From positions 29,516,614-29,580,613 of the forward strand of contig OZ024930.1 of the NCBI GenBank assembly GCA_964017235.1: 64,000 bases of DNA. Direction: 5' to 3'. This document shows positions 9,930 through 21,700 of this stretch, piece by piece. Origin of the DNA: Sabellastarte sp. h YS-2021. Its lineage: Eukaryota > Annelida > Polychaeta > Sabellida > Sabellidae. How positions within the stretch are numbered: the stretch's first letter is position 1; each line of letters begins with the position of its first letter. The notes below the pieces were generated by a model. It searched no databases. It was not told the DNA's origin and was given only the letters and a program-made list of their open reading frames with translations. Both the position numbers and the translations under genes were made by a program.

Positions 9930-10570
9930 GATACGTATGCATATCCCTGTGCGTATGCATACACGTAAAAAATTCCTCCCACTGTTTTAAGTTTATATGT
10001 CTCCTTCTATCCGTGTACGTACATACAGATGCGTGAAAAAATACGCATGCAATCCCTTTCTGAGCGATTTTTAGGCATGCAGTCCATGTACACATGCATT
10101 TGTCATTTAAATTCAACTACTTTCCCAACATAAAAATAGTAAAAAAGATACAATCAGTTTACATTATTCCACACATAATTTTAACTTCAAAGTAAATTTT
10201 TCAATGGCCATAACACATACACCATTATTTTTCAGAGAATGCTGCAACAGTCAGACTGACAGCTTCAAGTTGTACTAGTTTTCACACAAAAATTTCTTTC
10301 ATAAAAATTTTAGCCTCTTAGTAGGCTTTAAATATGATTTTGAAATACATCGATGTACACGGATGATGGATGGGGTATACGCTTATGTATACGCCATTGC
10401 ATATTAAAGGATTCTCAGCTTTTGCATCCGTATTTTTTTCACGCATACGCAACTGGATGTACGTACACGGATTGAAGGACTCATATCAAGTAAAAACAGT
10501 GAGAGGGATATTTTTACTTGTTCGCTTATGCACACAGATACGCATACGGATCTGCCATTGCACATAAAAG
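9930..10570. mobile_element. Fold-back element rich in alternating purine-pyrimidine
   Basis: The arms at about 9930-10095 and 10405-10570 are imperfect inverted repeats (for example GTGTACGTACATAC against ATGTACGTACACGG, and GCGTGAAAAAATACGCATGC against CCGTATTTTTTTCACGCATA). Both are unusually rich in CGTATGCATAC-type alternating steps. The central ~300 bases are ordinary AT-rich sequence. It ends just before Harbinger copy 2. Confidence 0.6.
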
Positions 10571-10923
10571 GACTCTTATGTCCCTGTTCCACCAAAGGAC
10601 TAAGCCCCGATCCTGTCTGCGACCCTTAATCGTGGACAGTCGGTGAAAAAAGGTAAAATGGGAGGGAATACTGAATCGGTGTTAAAGCCTGGGATTAAGT
10701 TCAGATCGGCCTCAGGAAGCCTGAGGAGGCCTCACACAGTCCCCGACTGTTCTGCGACTAAGAACCGATTAAGCCATTTTTCTGGTCAGTTTGAACCACA
10801 ATCTTGTCTCAGTCTTCCCCAGACCAAGATGGTCGATTCTTGTTTTGAAAAAAAACTGGATTTTCTAGGTATATATATAAATTCCACGATCTAATCATCA
10901 TTACTTTTCTAGGAACACAGCAG

Positions 10924-12195
10924 GATGCCACCTTTCAATGCAAGACAGCTTCAGCAACAACTTAAGGTTTTTTAAGTTTTTATTCAGTTACATATAATGA
11001 TGTATTTGCTATTTCTACGTCGACCACAGCAACCACCACCAGCAGCAGCAGCACCTCCACCACCACCACCAGCCAGACAGAGACCTAGACGAAGGCACAA
11101 CATGTTGGTCAGGCCATGGCTACTACAGAGAGAGGAGAGGGGGGCCTACCACAACACTATGGCTGAACTGTATGCCACAGACATTCCAGGATTCACCAAT
11201 TTCATGAGGATGACCCCAGAATTCTTTGAAATGATAAAGACCAGACTGGAACTGCATCTAGCCAGGCAGGCCACCAACTACAGAGCTCCAGTCAGTGTTG
11301 GAAAAAAGGTAGCCCTCACCATCAGATATCTGGCTACTGGAGAGTCATACACATCATTATGCTATCAGTTTAGGGTTGGCAGATCCACCATTTCCAAGTT
11401 TCTACCAGAGGTCTGCAGAGCCATCCAGGATGAGTTCACCAGAGAGTACCTCAGATGTCCTATTACTACAGATGAGTGGCAAGAACTGGAAAGGGAATTC
11501 AGGATCAGGTGGAACGTTCCACATGCCCTGGGAGCCCTTGATGGCAAGCATGTGGCCTTGAAGAAAGCCAAGAACTTTGTGGCCCTGTACCACAACTATA
11601 AGGGATTATTTTTAGTAGTAATGTTGGCCTCAGTTGATGGACAGTACAAGTTCAGATGGGTGGATGTGGGTACAGCTGGAGCTTGCTCACATGCCCAGAT
11701 ATTTAATACCTGTCACCTGAAGAGGAAGATTGATGATGTCAGCATAGGCTTCCCTGACCCAGCACCTATAACCCAGGGTGGTCAAGATGTCCCCTACTTC
11801 ATAATGGCAGATGATGCGTTTGCCCTAAAGACCTGGCTGATGAAACCCTATGGCAGAAGGATGTTAACCAGAGAGGAAAGGATTGCCAACTACAGAATAT
11901 CAAGGGGCAGGAGAGTTGTTGAGAATGCTTTTGGCATCCTGGTCTTAAGATTTAGTGTGATGATGACCACTATTGAACTACCCCCAGAAACAGTCAGGGA
12001 AGTGGTCTTGACCCATGTGGTTCTGCACAACATGGTGGTCAACAGCCTGGTGATGATGATGATGATGTGCCTGGTGATGGTCGCTTGATTGGTCGTGTTG
12101 CTGATTGTGGTTGCGACTGAAACCCTGCCAGAGAAGCCAAAAGACTGAGGGATTACCTCAAGGACTACTTCAATAATGAGGGAGCAGTGGCCTAG
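10924..12195 (+). pseudogene. Harbinger DDE nuclease, copy 2, broken
   Basis: This is homologous over its length to the copy-1 nuclease. The original ATG at 10924 is followed by an in-frame stop within about 17 codons; the long open stretch is 10997-12088. Catalytic motifs persist (GALDGKHVALKK, IMADDAFALKTW, RVVENAFGIL). Near 12030 a deletion of about 35 bases relative to copy 1 shifts the frame, so the Asp-rich tail is read as a Met run. The true tail frame has further stops (TGA near 12117, TAG near 12192). Confidence 0.85.
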
Positions 12196-12289
12196 CAAGA
12201 TGGCAGAATATAACTGCTACTGCAGTAACCAGTCCTTGTCAGGACTAATACCCAGTCCTTTTCAGGACTACCAAATATTCCAAAAACAA

Positions 12290-12590
12290 TTAATCAGCTG
12301 TCGTTGTTCCAAATAACACACCCATTTCCAAACATAAGTCCCCCAACCAAAAACAGACAAATCCAATGACCAACATAAGTCCCCAAACCAAAAAACAGAC
12401 AAACCCAATGGCCAACGTAAGTCCCACAAAAACAAACAGACAAACCCAATGGCCAACATAAGTCCCCCAAGCAACAATCAGACAAACCCAATGCCCAACA
12501 TAAGTCCCACAAAAAACAGACAAACGCAATGCCAAACACAAGTCCCCAAACCAAGAAACAGACAAACCCAATGCACAACATAACTTGTTC
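12290..12590. repeat. ~41-bp tandem repeat in Harbinger copy 2, six to seven units
   Basis: Units contain AACATAAGTCCC and ACAGACAAACCCAATG. They are homologous to the arrays of copy 1 but more numerous and diverged. An opposite-orientation set follows at 12765-12890 (GGTTTGTCTGTTTGTTGG), so the spacer between the convergent genes can fold on itself. Confidence 0.85.
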
Positions 12591-13234
12591 AATGGAATGA
12601 ATATTGCATACATTTTGAAAGCTACACCCTAATTTCAGTTACAATTTTCTTGTTTTCTGGAAAAATAACTGAAACTAAAAGTTTTTCCTTTATTATGAAT
12701 CTCAAAATAATTTTTTTTTCTTCTACTTCAAGAAAATATAACCACCCAAATGGGTCTCTTTAGAGTATGGTTTATCTGTCTGTTGGTTGTGGGGACTTAT
12801 GTTTGCAAATATGTTTGTCAGTCCGTTGGTTGGGGGTTATGTTTGGTACTGGGTTTGTCTGTTTGTTGGTTGGTGGCTATGTGATGACATGATATCTTTA
12901 ACTCTAGGGATGGTGTCAGTGTTGGACTTTTTTATTACAGATTTAAACCAATCCCATGGATATTAAGCTACAAATGGCCAGATTATTGGCCATATTTGGA
13001 GTTTATTTATCAATTTTTTTTTCTATGTGGCCTTCTGTTATGTGTATTACCATGGGTTATTTGTTTCATGTTTGGGGTGGTGTGGGTGTTGGGCTTTTTT
13101 GTGTGTTGTGATAAGTATTTGTACTGAACTGTTATGGGAATTTGAACAACTTGCAGCTATTAATTGTTTTTTTGGAATATTTGGGCGGCCCTGAAAAGGG
13201 CCTGAGGGGTCAGAGACCCAACTAGACTGGCTGG

Positions 13235-14332
13235 CTACTGAGGAGGCTGCTGCTGTTGAGGCGGTGCTGTGGTGGTGATGGTGTAGAGCTGCTGCTGTGG
13301 CTGCTGAGGCTGCTCATTTGTGTCTCCTGCCCTGGTCCTGTACTGTGACCAGTTATGGAGGGTTTGCAAAGCCAATGGGGCTGGGTGTGTAGTAGATGTA
13401 ACTGCTAGAACTGCTGCCTGGGTGGAACTAGACGGCTGTTGAGTGGCTGGTGGCAGTATCGCGACCTTCTGTGACTCTTTGGTAATAGTGGCTGATCTCT
13501 TGGGTGTAGTACTTGACATCTATGAGTGTTCTTTACTGCTTCAATGTCTCTAAAATCCTGCCCTTGAGGTCCTCAAACTCCTTTTGGGTCATCTTTTCAG
13601 CCTCTGATGCCACGTAGTCAAAGAAGGGCTGCCTGTCTGACTTCTGCTGCAGGAAACCTGAGATCAGTGTGCTTATCTGGTCAAAGTGCTTGAGTATCTT
13701 GGAATCTGTGGAAAGTGGTGTAGATGTAAGTATTGGTTGACTCCTACTCGCCCTCAGGACACTGGACTCTAGATGTTCTGTATCAGTAGTTGTACCACGG
13801 GATTTTTCATGCCTGCTGGTGTTGGGACTGGCCTCAAACCCAGAGCCCCTTGGGTCTGATGTGGGTCTTAAGGAAACCCATCTGCTGGTAGACCCAGGAC
13901 TGTCTCTTGGTCATCTCCCTTGGGGCTTGGCCAGACTGTTGTTTGGAGAGCTAGCCATAACGAGTTCTCTGGGACTCAAACCACCTTCTGACATCAAAGG
14001 GCTGGAGCTTCAGTTATGCAGAGAGTTCTGCCCAGAGAGCCTCCTTCCTCTGTCTGTCGTGGAGACGTCCATGCTCCTTGTCGTACAGCTCTGGTGCTGT
14101 GCTGCTTAACAAACTCTACAATGGCATGTTCTTGGCTGTCAGTGAATGCAGCACAGACCCTGGCTCTCTTGGCTGCTGATTGGCACTCTGATTCTTCCTC
14201 ACACCTCTCATCTTCTTCACAAGCTTCCTCAGTAACTTCTAATCCTTCCCCTGTATCCTCTATCCTCTCTTCTGTCTCCTCTGTCCCCTCATCTGTCCTC
14301 TCCTCAGTCCTTTCCTCTGTCCTCTCCTCCAA
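13235..14332 (-). pseudogene. Harbinger Myb/SANT-like protein, copy 2, broken
   Basis: The Glu/Thr-rich N-terminus (from 14332) and the first helix of the DNA-binding domain (FTDSQEHAIVEFVKQH) are recognisable. A frameshift at about 14095 then moves the rest of the domain into another frame. Further breaks separate the middle from the Gln-rich C-terminus (13519-13235, ending PPQQQQPPQ before TAG). This C-terminus appears to be the native one and shows that copy 1 reads through in the wrong frame. Confidence 0.85.
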
Positions 14333-14579
14333 CTCTCCACCTTCCTTCTCCCCCCCCCTGCCTCTCCTCCATCTTCTTCTTTCCTCCTTTCTCTTTCCTC
14401 ATAACTCCAGTGGATATAAGAAAAAGTCAAAAAACTAAAATGTGTCGCCTAACTGAGAAATTTGCCCTATGCTCAAGTATAAAATATATTTAAATAAAAA
14501 CTGAAAACCCCTAGCAGAAAGTGACACACGTCTCTCAGTAGCCAACCAGTCAATAACACTGAAAGCATGTGCACGGTCG

Positions 14580-14587
14580 CTTATATA
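14580..14587 (-). promoter_or_regulatory. TATA box of the Myb-like gene, Harbinger copy 2
   Basis: CTTATATA on + (TATATAAG on -), at the position equivalent to 449-456 in copy 1. Confidence 0.5.
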
Positions 14588-15381
14588 GTCCCAGACCCCC
14601 ATTGCCTCTTTTTGGTTTCAGACGTGCAGAAAAAAGTTGGTATTTAATTGGTACTTAGTCCCAGGCCACCTGGGGCGTCCTCAGACCGTCGCAGACTAAA
14701 TTTGTGTGGTCCCAGGTGGCCTGAGGAGGCCGGCTTGGATCGGCTTGGATCGGCTTTTCTTAGTCGGGGCTTAGTCCCACACCCAGATTTCTTAGTTGCA
14801 GGACACCTGGGACAGTCTCATGCTTCCTGGGACTAATGAAACTGGTTCTTTTTCACGCGCATGAAACTTCAAAGATCTGTTATGAGTCGGGGACTGACAA
14901 CAGGCTTCCTGGGACTAAGCTAGGGACGCCTGGGACTAAGGGTCACAGGAGGCCTGAGACAACATAGGACTGTGCAAATTTGGGTCTGAGGTAGTCTGAG
15001 GAGGCCTGAGACTGGACATTTTGTTGACAGCGGGAAATAAGAATCGGTTTGGGTTGTGAAAAATATCAAACATGTTTGATTTTTCTCAAGGCCCCAAACG
15101 ACAACTACTGATCCAGAATGCCTGGGACTAAGTAAATTTTTGAAACCGACTACAAAAAACCCTTAATCGGGAAGCTTAGTCGTGTGGTGGAACACCCACA
15201 TAAGGGATGCTGTCTTGATGAAGCAGAAATAAGACTGTTTATCTATGGTTGCATACACACTTAACACACAGGTTTGTGGGCAGTGGTAAATTATGTACAT
15301 TTGGAAATTTCCCAGTGACATATGCAAACATACGTATCATAATTGAAGATAACAATATTGTACTGTTTGGTATATGATTTA

Positions 15382-15536
15382 GAGGTCCTTCGTGGCTTAA
15401 TGGGTTAGCATATTTGGCATCGAATCACAGGCTGTCACCTCTGTGTTGGCTCGATTCCCACAGGTGACAAAAGTGAGAACCCATCCCAATACAACCGTGG
15501 CTATTGAACAGGATATCTAAAACCCCAACTTTGACC
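15382..15536 (+). mobile_element. tRNA-derived SINE, family B, with 16-bp TSD
   Basis: A 155-bp SINE is flanked by perfect 16-bp direct repeats TTTGGTATATGATTTA (15366-15381 and 15537-15552). The tRNA-like head shows a box-A-like GTGGCTTAATGGGTTAGC and a box-B-like GGCTCGATTCCC. The body reads CATCCCAATACAACCGTGG and ends CCCCAACTTTGACC. The long target duplication shows target-primed insertion. Confidence 0.88.
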
Positions 15537-15552
15537 TTTGGTATATGATTTA

Positions 15553-17066
15553 CCAAGGTCGACAAACTGATTTCTGCATCAGTAGCTTTCTTGTTTTATT
15601 TAGGATTATCCATTAAATCAGGATATGTTTTATTTTTTTATTTTGTGTCTTCAAATGCAGGTAGTATAAATCTTTGGTGAATATCCTGCTTTGTTGACCG
15701 CCGTATAACAATAAATGTATTTTGTCAACTGGTAAAACATGTCTGTGTATGATTCAAGGCAAAACAATGATGCTTTATTGTAGATTTCAAGAAGTATGAC
15801 AGTTCTACAGGTACTCTCACCACACAGACGCCAGTCTTTTGCAAGATTCAGTTCCAGGTTGTAGTGTTGAAAATGAAAAATGAAGTAACAGTCGTACAAA
15901 TCAGAAGAAAGGAACCACAACATTGTTGTTAAAATGAACAATGTCGTTTAGTAATCCTGGTTTTAATATGGTGTCAAAGAAACATTGTCAAATGAAGGTT
16001 TGATAAAACTGTTAAGCCAGTTGTTTCATAATATTCAATAAGATATGCTTAATTGGTGAAATCAATGATGACGATTTTGGATATTCCAAATTTGTCATCC
16101 CCGAAGAGCTCAGTAGGCATGCAAAGTCGACCCTAAGCCCAGAAAGATTGACCACATAAAAGCATGCTAACAGGTCCTTGCAGTGCTCACAATGGTCTCA
16201 GAATATTTTAGTTTAAACATACGATAGCCTATATGGGAGATTTGATGGAAGATGTCACCAAATTATATTTGCAGGAAGCCAAAGAAAATCCTAGTAATGA
16301 ACTGTGCATATGAGGATCAAATGGGCAATTGCATCAGAAGTGCAATTATTCCTTAAACATCCATAGCAATGTTTGAAAGGAAATGTTTGGTGAAGGTTAG
16401 AAAATTATGAGTACAAAAAACGTCTTTTTATATACTTATTATTAAACGTTTCATGACAAATGTTAGGAAACGTTACAAATGAACATTATACTTTACTGGG
16501 CAGCTGAGATGTCAAGTAATTCCCTTGATAACAACACCCAAAAGTCTTTTGATCTACAGACATGAGCTACATAGCCACCAATAGGGCGCTGACATCAGAG
16601 CTTGGAAGCATTCAGAAACACCAGTAATACATACTAGAAAGGCAGATTCCTCAGTGGAAGTGCAATTCTATGACAGTCCAGAGACACCAAAAAGGCATAT
16701 CTCGAAACGTGAGCCTCATACAGCTCACACTTAAAATGTGAGACAAAAACCAATGGATGGATGTCATTCATTACACGACCCTCAACAGCTTAGAGTACAG
16801 ATAAAACCACAAGTGCAGCAAACACTGTAATTTATTAAACTTACAAAGTAGAATTCACGCTCTTGGTTATTGGTTGTTGTAGGTATCAGTGCCTGCTCTA
16901 GAGATTCGACCATGTGAGACCAATGTTTAATTATTTTTTCGGTTAAAATATTAGTTTCCCCACTGCTTTACTCTGAAAATAAAGGGTTTGTTATCAGTCA
17001 CCATTTGGGGTAATTAGCGTCAGTTACATTTTGTGGTAATATGGATAAATTGTCATAAAGTAAGTT
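15553..17066. other. Spacer, no gene supported
   Basis: This lies upstream of the first recognised methyltransferase exon and could hold its missing first exon and promoter. I could not identify a start-codon exon. Open stretches here (for example 15651-15941 on -) have no recognisable protein character. Confidence 0.4.
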
Positions 17067-17679
17067 TACAAGGAGGGACAGCATTTCGCCCATAAAAAGA
17101 ACGAAAAAGCAGTTTCTTGAGAACAAATACGCAGTGTGGTTTTATAAAAGCTATCAGAATGAAAAGAGGTTCCTCAAACTGTAAAATGATAGTGGTATCC
17201 TAAAATATATTTTGTGGCAAGTACAAATACATCCATAGAACTTGTCCTATTTCAATAAAATTAGGGCTGTTGAAAAGTGGAAAGCATTTCGCCAATAACT
17301 TTATACTGTTCCCAGAAAGTTACAAAGACTGTTAAACATTTGCATACAATAATTAAAGCCAAAGATAGATTCTTCTCATTGTATTCTAGCATATGATGAA
17401 GTTATAAATAGTATTTATATTGACTGCAGAAACGGTTTAGAGAACATACACCTCTTTGCATCAGTCAGATGCAGTTTGTTTGGCATATTTTTCACTGAAA
17501 TATAAATAAATGTTTTTCTTAATCTTTATAATCCTGCATACTGTCAGTTCTAAAATCTTAGAAAATTATCAAAACAAATTGCACACTTTTCAATGCTATA
17601 AAGATCCTGCAGTATCATGGTAGATGTTAGTTTTAAATCAAGTACAAAACTAATTGGCGAAATGCTGTCCCCTCCTGTA
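17067..17679. mobile_element. MITE with ~23-bp TIRs and TA flanks
   Basis: The left end TACAAGGAGGGACAGCATTTCGCC and the right end GGCGAAATGCTGTCCCCTCCTGTA are near-perfect inverted repeats 0.6 kb apart. If TA is the duplicated target, the TIR starts CARGAGGGGACAGC. An internal GCATTTCGCCAATAAC copy near 17284 echoes the end. There is no coding capacity; it is compatible with a Tc1/mariner-type MITE. Confidence 0.7.
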
Positions 17680-18099
17680 TATTCATGTGATAAAGTAAAC
17701 TGGGTAAAAGCTTGCCATACCAGACTATGATGCTTTGATTTTTAGAGGCTTAGAGTGTCATTTTATGTTCAGCATGTTTTTTATGTTTGTTTTTAATAGA
17801 GGTAATTAATGTTATAGTGATTTCATAAATACTAGTATGCGGGTAGATTATTAGATTATTTTAACTTTGGCTTAAATAGCATTCTGGTATTATCTTTCAT
17901 AGATGGCTAGGGCTTTTTCAGTTTGATTAATCTAAATAAGATGATGTTAGTAGATAAAATAATAACTGGGTGTTCTTTGGGAAGTAAGTTTTCGACCATT
18001 CATCTAATCTATTACATAATTTCCTTGATATTTCTTGCTTGTTTCTAAATGGATGACCAAGTACCCAAATAATTTTTTTATGTTTTATAAACTGCTTAG

Positions 18100-18222
18100 T
18101 GTCTGAGCTGAAGCCACATAGCCACCTGCCTTTTTGGGGTACAGGCTGTTTCTACAGTGAACGTTCGACTACACCATATGATGTCATCAAAATTGCTACA
18201 CCTTTGACCCTGTTTGCTGCAG
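18100..18222 (+). CDS. SABATH-type methyltransferase, exon a (N-terminal region)
   Basis: This exon lies between acceptor AACTGCTTAG and donor GCTGCAG|GTGTGT. It encodes SELKPHSHLPFWGTGCFYSE and then RSTTPYDVIKIATPLTLFAA. The pattern TGxFYSExxTxPxxVIxxAxPL is what I recognise at the start of animal proteins of the SAM-dependent carboxyl (SABATH) methyltransferase family, just before SAM-binding motif I. It ends in phase 1 (a single G), which joins the AT of the next exon to make Asp. No upstream exon with a start Met was found. Substrate unknown. Confidence 0.7.
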
Positions 18223-18654
18223 GTGTGTCATTAAAATTTAGTGATCTCTCACTGAGAACCACATATATAATGGCAGACATTTTAGCTTAATAAAGTTTCA
18301 ACAAAGCAATGGTTAGTAAGGGTATGACAATAAAAGTATTTTAAGTCCCAAACTGATATACATGATTGAGAGTGGTGAGTGCATCACCGCATGTGTACAG
18401 ATGTATAATGCAAGTGACATACAGTGGATCGTCATTAGGACGTCTGTGTGAGACAGTGGCTAAAGCATTGGAAAAACAATCCTTATTTTTATTCAATTTA
18501 CTGTTTAAGTCAAACAAGGTTGTTTTAAATGAAGCACATAAAATTTAGGATAAATTGTGTCAATAATTGTTTGTTAACTAACAAAAAATCAGTAAACTTA
18601 AAATGATAATTTCATGAATTGTCAAAATTATCATTCGGGTATTGGAACATTTCT

Positions 18655-18905
18655 TAGGGGGCCACAACAGCACAGTGGTAACACACTCACCTCATACCTC
18701 TAAGATCACAGTTCGAATCCTGGCCTGACCTCGTGTGAGAAAGCTGGTAGTTGCTTGCCATTGGCCAGCAGTTGGCCAGCAGCAGAAGAGAACGTTTACT
18801 TACTGTATGTACTGGTTTTCTCTGCCCTTTCAACAAGTCCTCACAAATTAACTGATTAGGAACTAGGCGTGATGCATAACACTAAATAAAACAAATAAAT
18901 AAGCA
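18655..18905 (+). mobile_element. tRNA-derived SINE, family A variant
   Basis: The head GGGGCCACAACAGCACAGTG with box B AGTTCGAATCC is followed by the family-A body (GAAAGCTGGTAGTTGCTTGC, TACTGGTTTTCTCTGCCC). A local duplication TTGGCCAGCAG is present. The tail is AAATAAAACAAATAAATAA. It lies in the intron between exons a and b. Confidence 0.85.
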
Positions 18906-19105
18906 AACGTTTGTTAAGTCATTATTGAAATTCTGACGGATTCATTACATACCAACAGAATGTAGATCAAACTTTGACCACTTTTCTGCTGAAAGGAAGG
19001 AATCTAATATGACATCATTGAAATGATAATCTCTAAATTTAAAAATATTACTTATTATTTCAGGTCGTTGAATTGAGATATTTTATTTGAAAATTATTTT
19101 GATAT

Positions 19106-19245
19106 CCTCGGTGGCCTAGTGGTTAGCAAGTTGGTATCTGATCATAGGCTATCACCTCTGTGTGAGTTCGAGTCCCAGAAGTGACAATACTGTGTACCTG
19201 TCCCAATATGACCCTGGTTGTTGAACAGGACGTAAAACTTTGACT
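19106..19245 (+). mobile_element. tRNA-derived SINE, family B
   Basis: It has a well-kept tRNA-like head: box A TGGCCTAGTGGTTAGC and box B AGTTCGAGTCCC. The body reads CTGTCCCAATATGACCCTGG and GAACAGGACGTAAAACTTTG. Intronic, + orientation. Confidence 0.85.
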
Positions 19246-19771
19246 TTGAAAGCCATTTTAGTTGTGGGTTTAAGTGACCATGATTTTAAGTGGTAAAAGT
19301 TGGAAGATGCAATGAAGCTTTATGACCATCGATGATGCCCTGTTCAGCAATTGCCAACATTTCCAATGATCTAACCGTGTACACCTGTATAAATGGAGTA
19401 TGGATCACTGTTATCTTTGGTGTATCAAACCATATGACATTTGCCATTCCAGGTCACAGTATTAGTGTCAGAAAAAGTTTTTTTTTCTATCATACTCGGT
19501 AGCTACAAAAATTGTATCTAAATATATGGATCACTTCTTGAAATATGTAATCAGAGTAAAGCATCAGTATATCCCACATAATATCGAAGGTTGAAGGAAT
19601 TTACATCCGTTTTGGCGCCTAATGTCATTTCAGGACAGGCCTACAGTGCATCACCTAAGTTGTAACAGCTGACTTGAACAATGTTAAAGAAAACTCTGTT
19701 AAAATCGGTAACTGATGGCTCACTTGTGCGCTCCACAAAATAGATAATAATGCTATATTGTCTATTTTCAG

Positions 19772-19873
19772 ATAAAATTATTCATAAGAAAGATGAAAAA
19801 AACCCAATAGTCATCTGTGATTATGGCACTGCAGATGGAGGGGTGTCCTTGCAATTGATGAGGGATCTCATAG
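19772..19873 (+). CDS. SABATH-type methyltransferase, exon b (SAM-binding motif I)
   Basis: The acceptor is TCTATTTTCAG and the donor ATAG|GTTCTT. The exon encodes KIIHKKDEKNPIVICDYGTA followed by DGGVSLQLMRDLI. The Asp-Tyr-Gly-x-Ala-Asp-Gly-Gly stretch is motif I of this Rossmann-fold methyltransferase family and contacts S-adenosylmethionine. It enters in phase 1 (matching exon a) and leaves in phase 1. The next expected part of the family, covering the YED/NDF and MHWL regions, was not found in the 21.5-kb intron that follows. Confidence 0.78.
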
Positions 19874-20059
19874 GTTCTTATTTAGAAATATGTTCCACAG
19901 TATTTTCTGTCTATTTTATAACTTATTTATTATTGATGATAATACTTATTTCTTATGAAAGGTCATATTAGTATGATTAGTTTCAGTATGTATGTGTTTT
20001 ATATTTGTTTATCAGTGTAAATATATTGTGTATCACTTGTTTAAAAGTGATTGTTCTTT

Positions 20060-21160
20060 TATCTTTTGGGATATATTAATAAAAAAATGAGAGTACTAGC
20101 AACAGCACCAAGCCAAGCAACAATACCGCTAATCAACAGTGACCACTATTTGTTTAAACTGTGAGTGAACTCCAGCTCTGCACTGGCTATTCTTATCTAT
20201 ACATCCCTGGTGTAGTTACCTATAGTGTAGTTACCTATGATATGGCTTGCACTTAATCTGTTCTCTAATATATTATTACTCATGCTCTTGTTTCTTGTCC
20301 TTTGACCCAGTTTAGATAACCTAACACATATTGTAGCTGACCAACCTAATTGATTATTTGACACGATTAATAACTGACCTAATTGTATCTGACTGTCCTA
20401 ATTGATTATATGACACAGTTTTGGTAAGCTTACCTGACATGTTTTAGATAATCTCACCTGACATATTTCTTTCTGACCGAGTTTCCAAGTGACCTATCTT
20501 ATTGTTCTAATTACCTGACATGGTTAAGATAATCCCACCTGACATAGTTCTCTCTGACCGAGTTACAGCTGACCTACCTTATTGTTCTAATTATCTGACA
20601 TAGTTAAGATAACCTTATCTGATATAGTTTTCCCTGACCAACTGTCCAGCTAACCTAACTCTACTTATCTAACACATATAAGATAACCTTTCCTGACATA
20701 GTTCTGTTTACCTTACCCCAATTCTTGACCGACATTTACTCTATAAATGCTTTGTGATCTTGTATTATTGTGTGGTTGTTGCTTGGGTTGTGATACTGAT
20801 GATCTAGCTTACATCAAGAGTATTTCAGGAAATTAATCACAAAACATCATTCGGAGAACTCTTTGGAAATTCTTGTGATTTCAGTATTTCAGGAAATTAA
20901 TCACAAAACATCATTCGGAGAACTGTTTGGAAATTCTTGTGATTTGCTTTTGAATTTTGTTTTTGGAAGATTGTACATTGTGTATTTATATTTTGGAGAA
21001 CTGTTTGATGATGTTACTTTGCTTCTTAAAGACTGGATATTATCATCTTGGAAAATTAAATAAACATCTCAAATTGTCAAATTGACTTTTAATCAACAAA
21101 GTGCCACCACCCGGTACATACGGACCCCCACAGAAAACAACTGTGGCACATGGTGGACAG
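20060..21160 (+). repeat. Candidate 5' LTR/leader of the env-bearing Ty3 element
   Basis: This holds diverged ~80-84-bp repeats at about 20320-20720 (core CTGACATAGTTAAGATAACC and CTGACCTACCTTATTG). A TATA-like CTATAAATG lies near 20741. A 60-base block is duplicated at 20821 and 20885 (TTTCAGGAAATTAATCACAA), and an AATTAAATAAAC poly(A)-like site lies near 21055. It lies directly upstream of gag. No matching 3' LTR was found after env, so the LTR call is inferential. Confidence 0.4.
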
Positions 21161-21700
21161 GCCGGGTTACTTTAATTGACACAATTTGAGATATAAAAAT
21201 AAATCACATTGGATATTGTTTGTTTGGGAATATAAAGTCAGCAGGGCAATTCAGGGTGAGTTTTTCTTTTGTGCTTCATACATTTAAAATGGAGAAAACT
21301 TACATACTATTTAACGGTGAAAACTTGATAACTGTGCAGTATTCTTATTTGATCAATTTGTTTGGAATATCTATTAATCAAATCATTCATGAACTTTGCT
21401 AGGTAGCTTTTCATATAGAAGGTGTACTTATAAATGAGCCAGCCAAAGGAAAACTGATAATTTATGGAAAAAAATGATGCTGAAGCTCTGAATGTATTGC
21501 TTACATACCTAGAAATGCAACTTTTATTAAGCCTATAAAGAACTGTTTTGATAATGAACTGTGAATATAAAAAATATATATACATGTATATTAAAATTGA
21601 TGTTTTTAATGTGTTAAAATTGACAATCTCCAAAGTATACTCAAATTTAACCAATACTTTGACTAAAATTTGGTTGTTACCTATCAGAATAGTGTTTTAA

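Larger units (their letters stand above)
10579..15200 (-). mobile_element. PIF/Harbinger DNA transposon, copy 2 (inverted, inactive)
   Basis: This complete 4.62-kb copy lies in the opposite orientation to copy 1. The ends are TGTCCCTGTTCCACCA and the complement of TGTGGGTGTTCCACCA, flanked by TA on both sides (10577-10578, 15201-15202). The wider context TTA...TAA fits the Harbinger target preference, but an exact 3-bp direct duplication is not present. The nuclease gene is on + and the Myb-like gene on -, both damaged. Confidence 0.92.

Noticed and set aside
10924..11035. A short intron in the Harbinger nuclease that would remove the stop in copy 2
   Set aside because: A donor-like AAG|GTTTTT exists in copy 2, but the equivalent site in copy 1 lacks GT and copy 1 is open through the region.
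14016..14438. 140-codon + strand ORF rich in Ser/Val/Leu
   Set aside because: Antisense shadow of the Glu/Thr-rich Myb-like N-terminus of Harbinger copy 2.
20163..20200. ALHWL-like codons that might be the missing methyltransferase MHWL exon
   Set aside because: Flanking codons do not match the family and no suitable splice sites border it; it lies in the candidate LTR.
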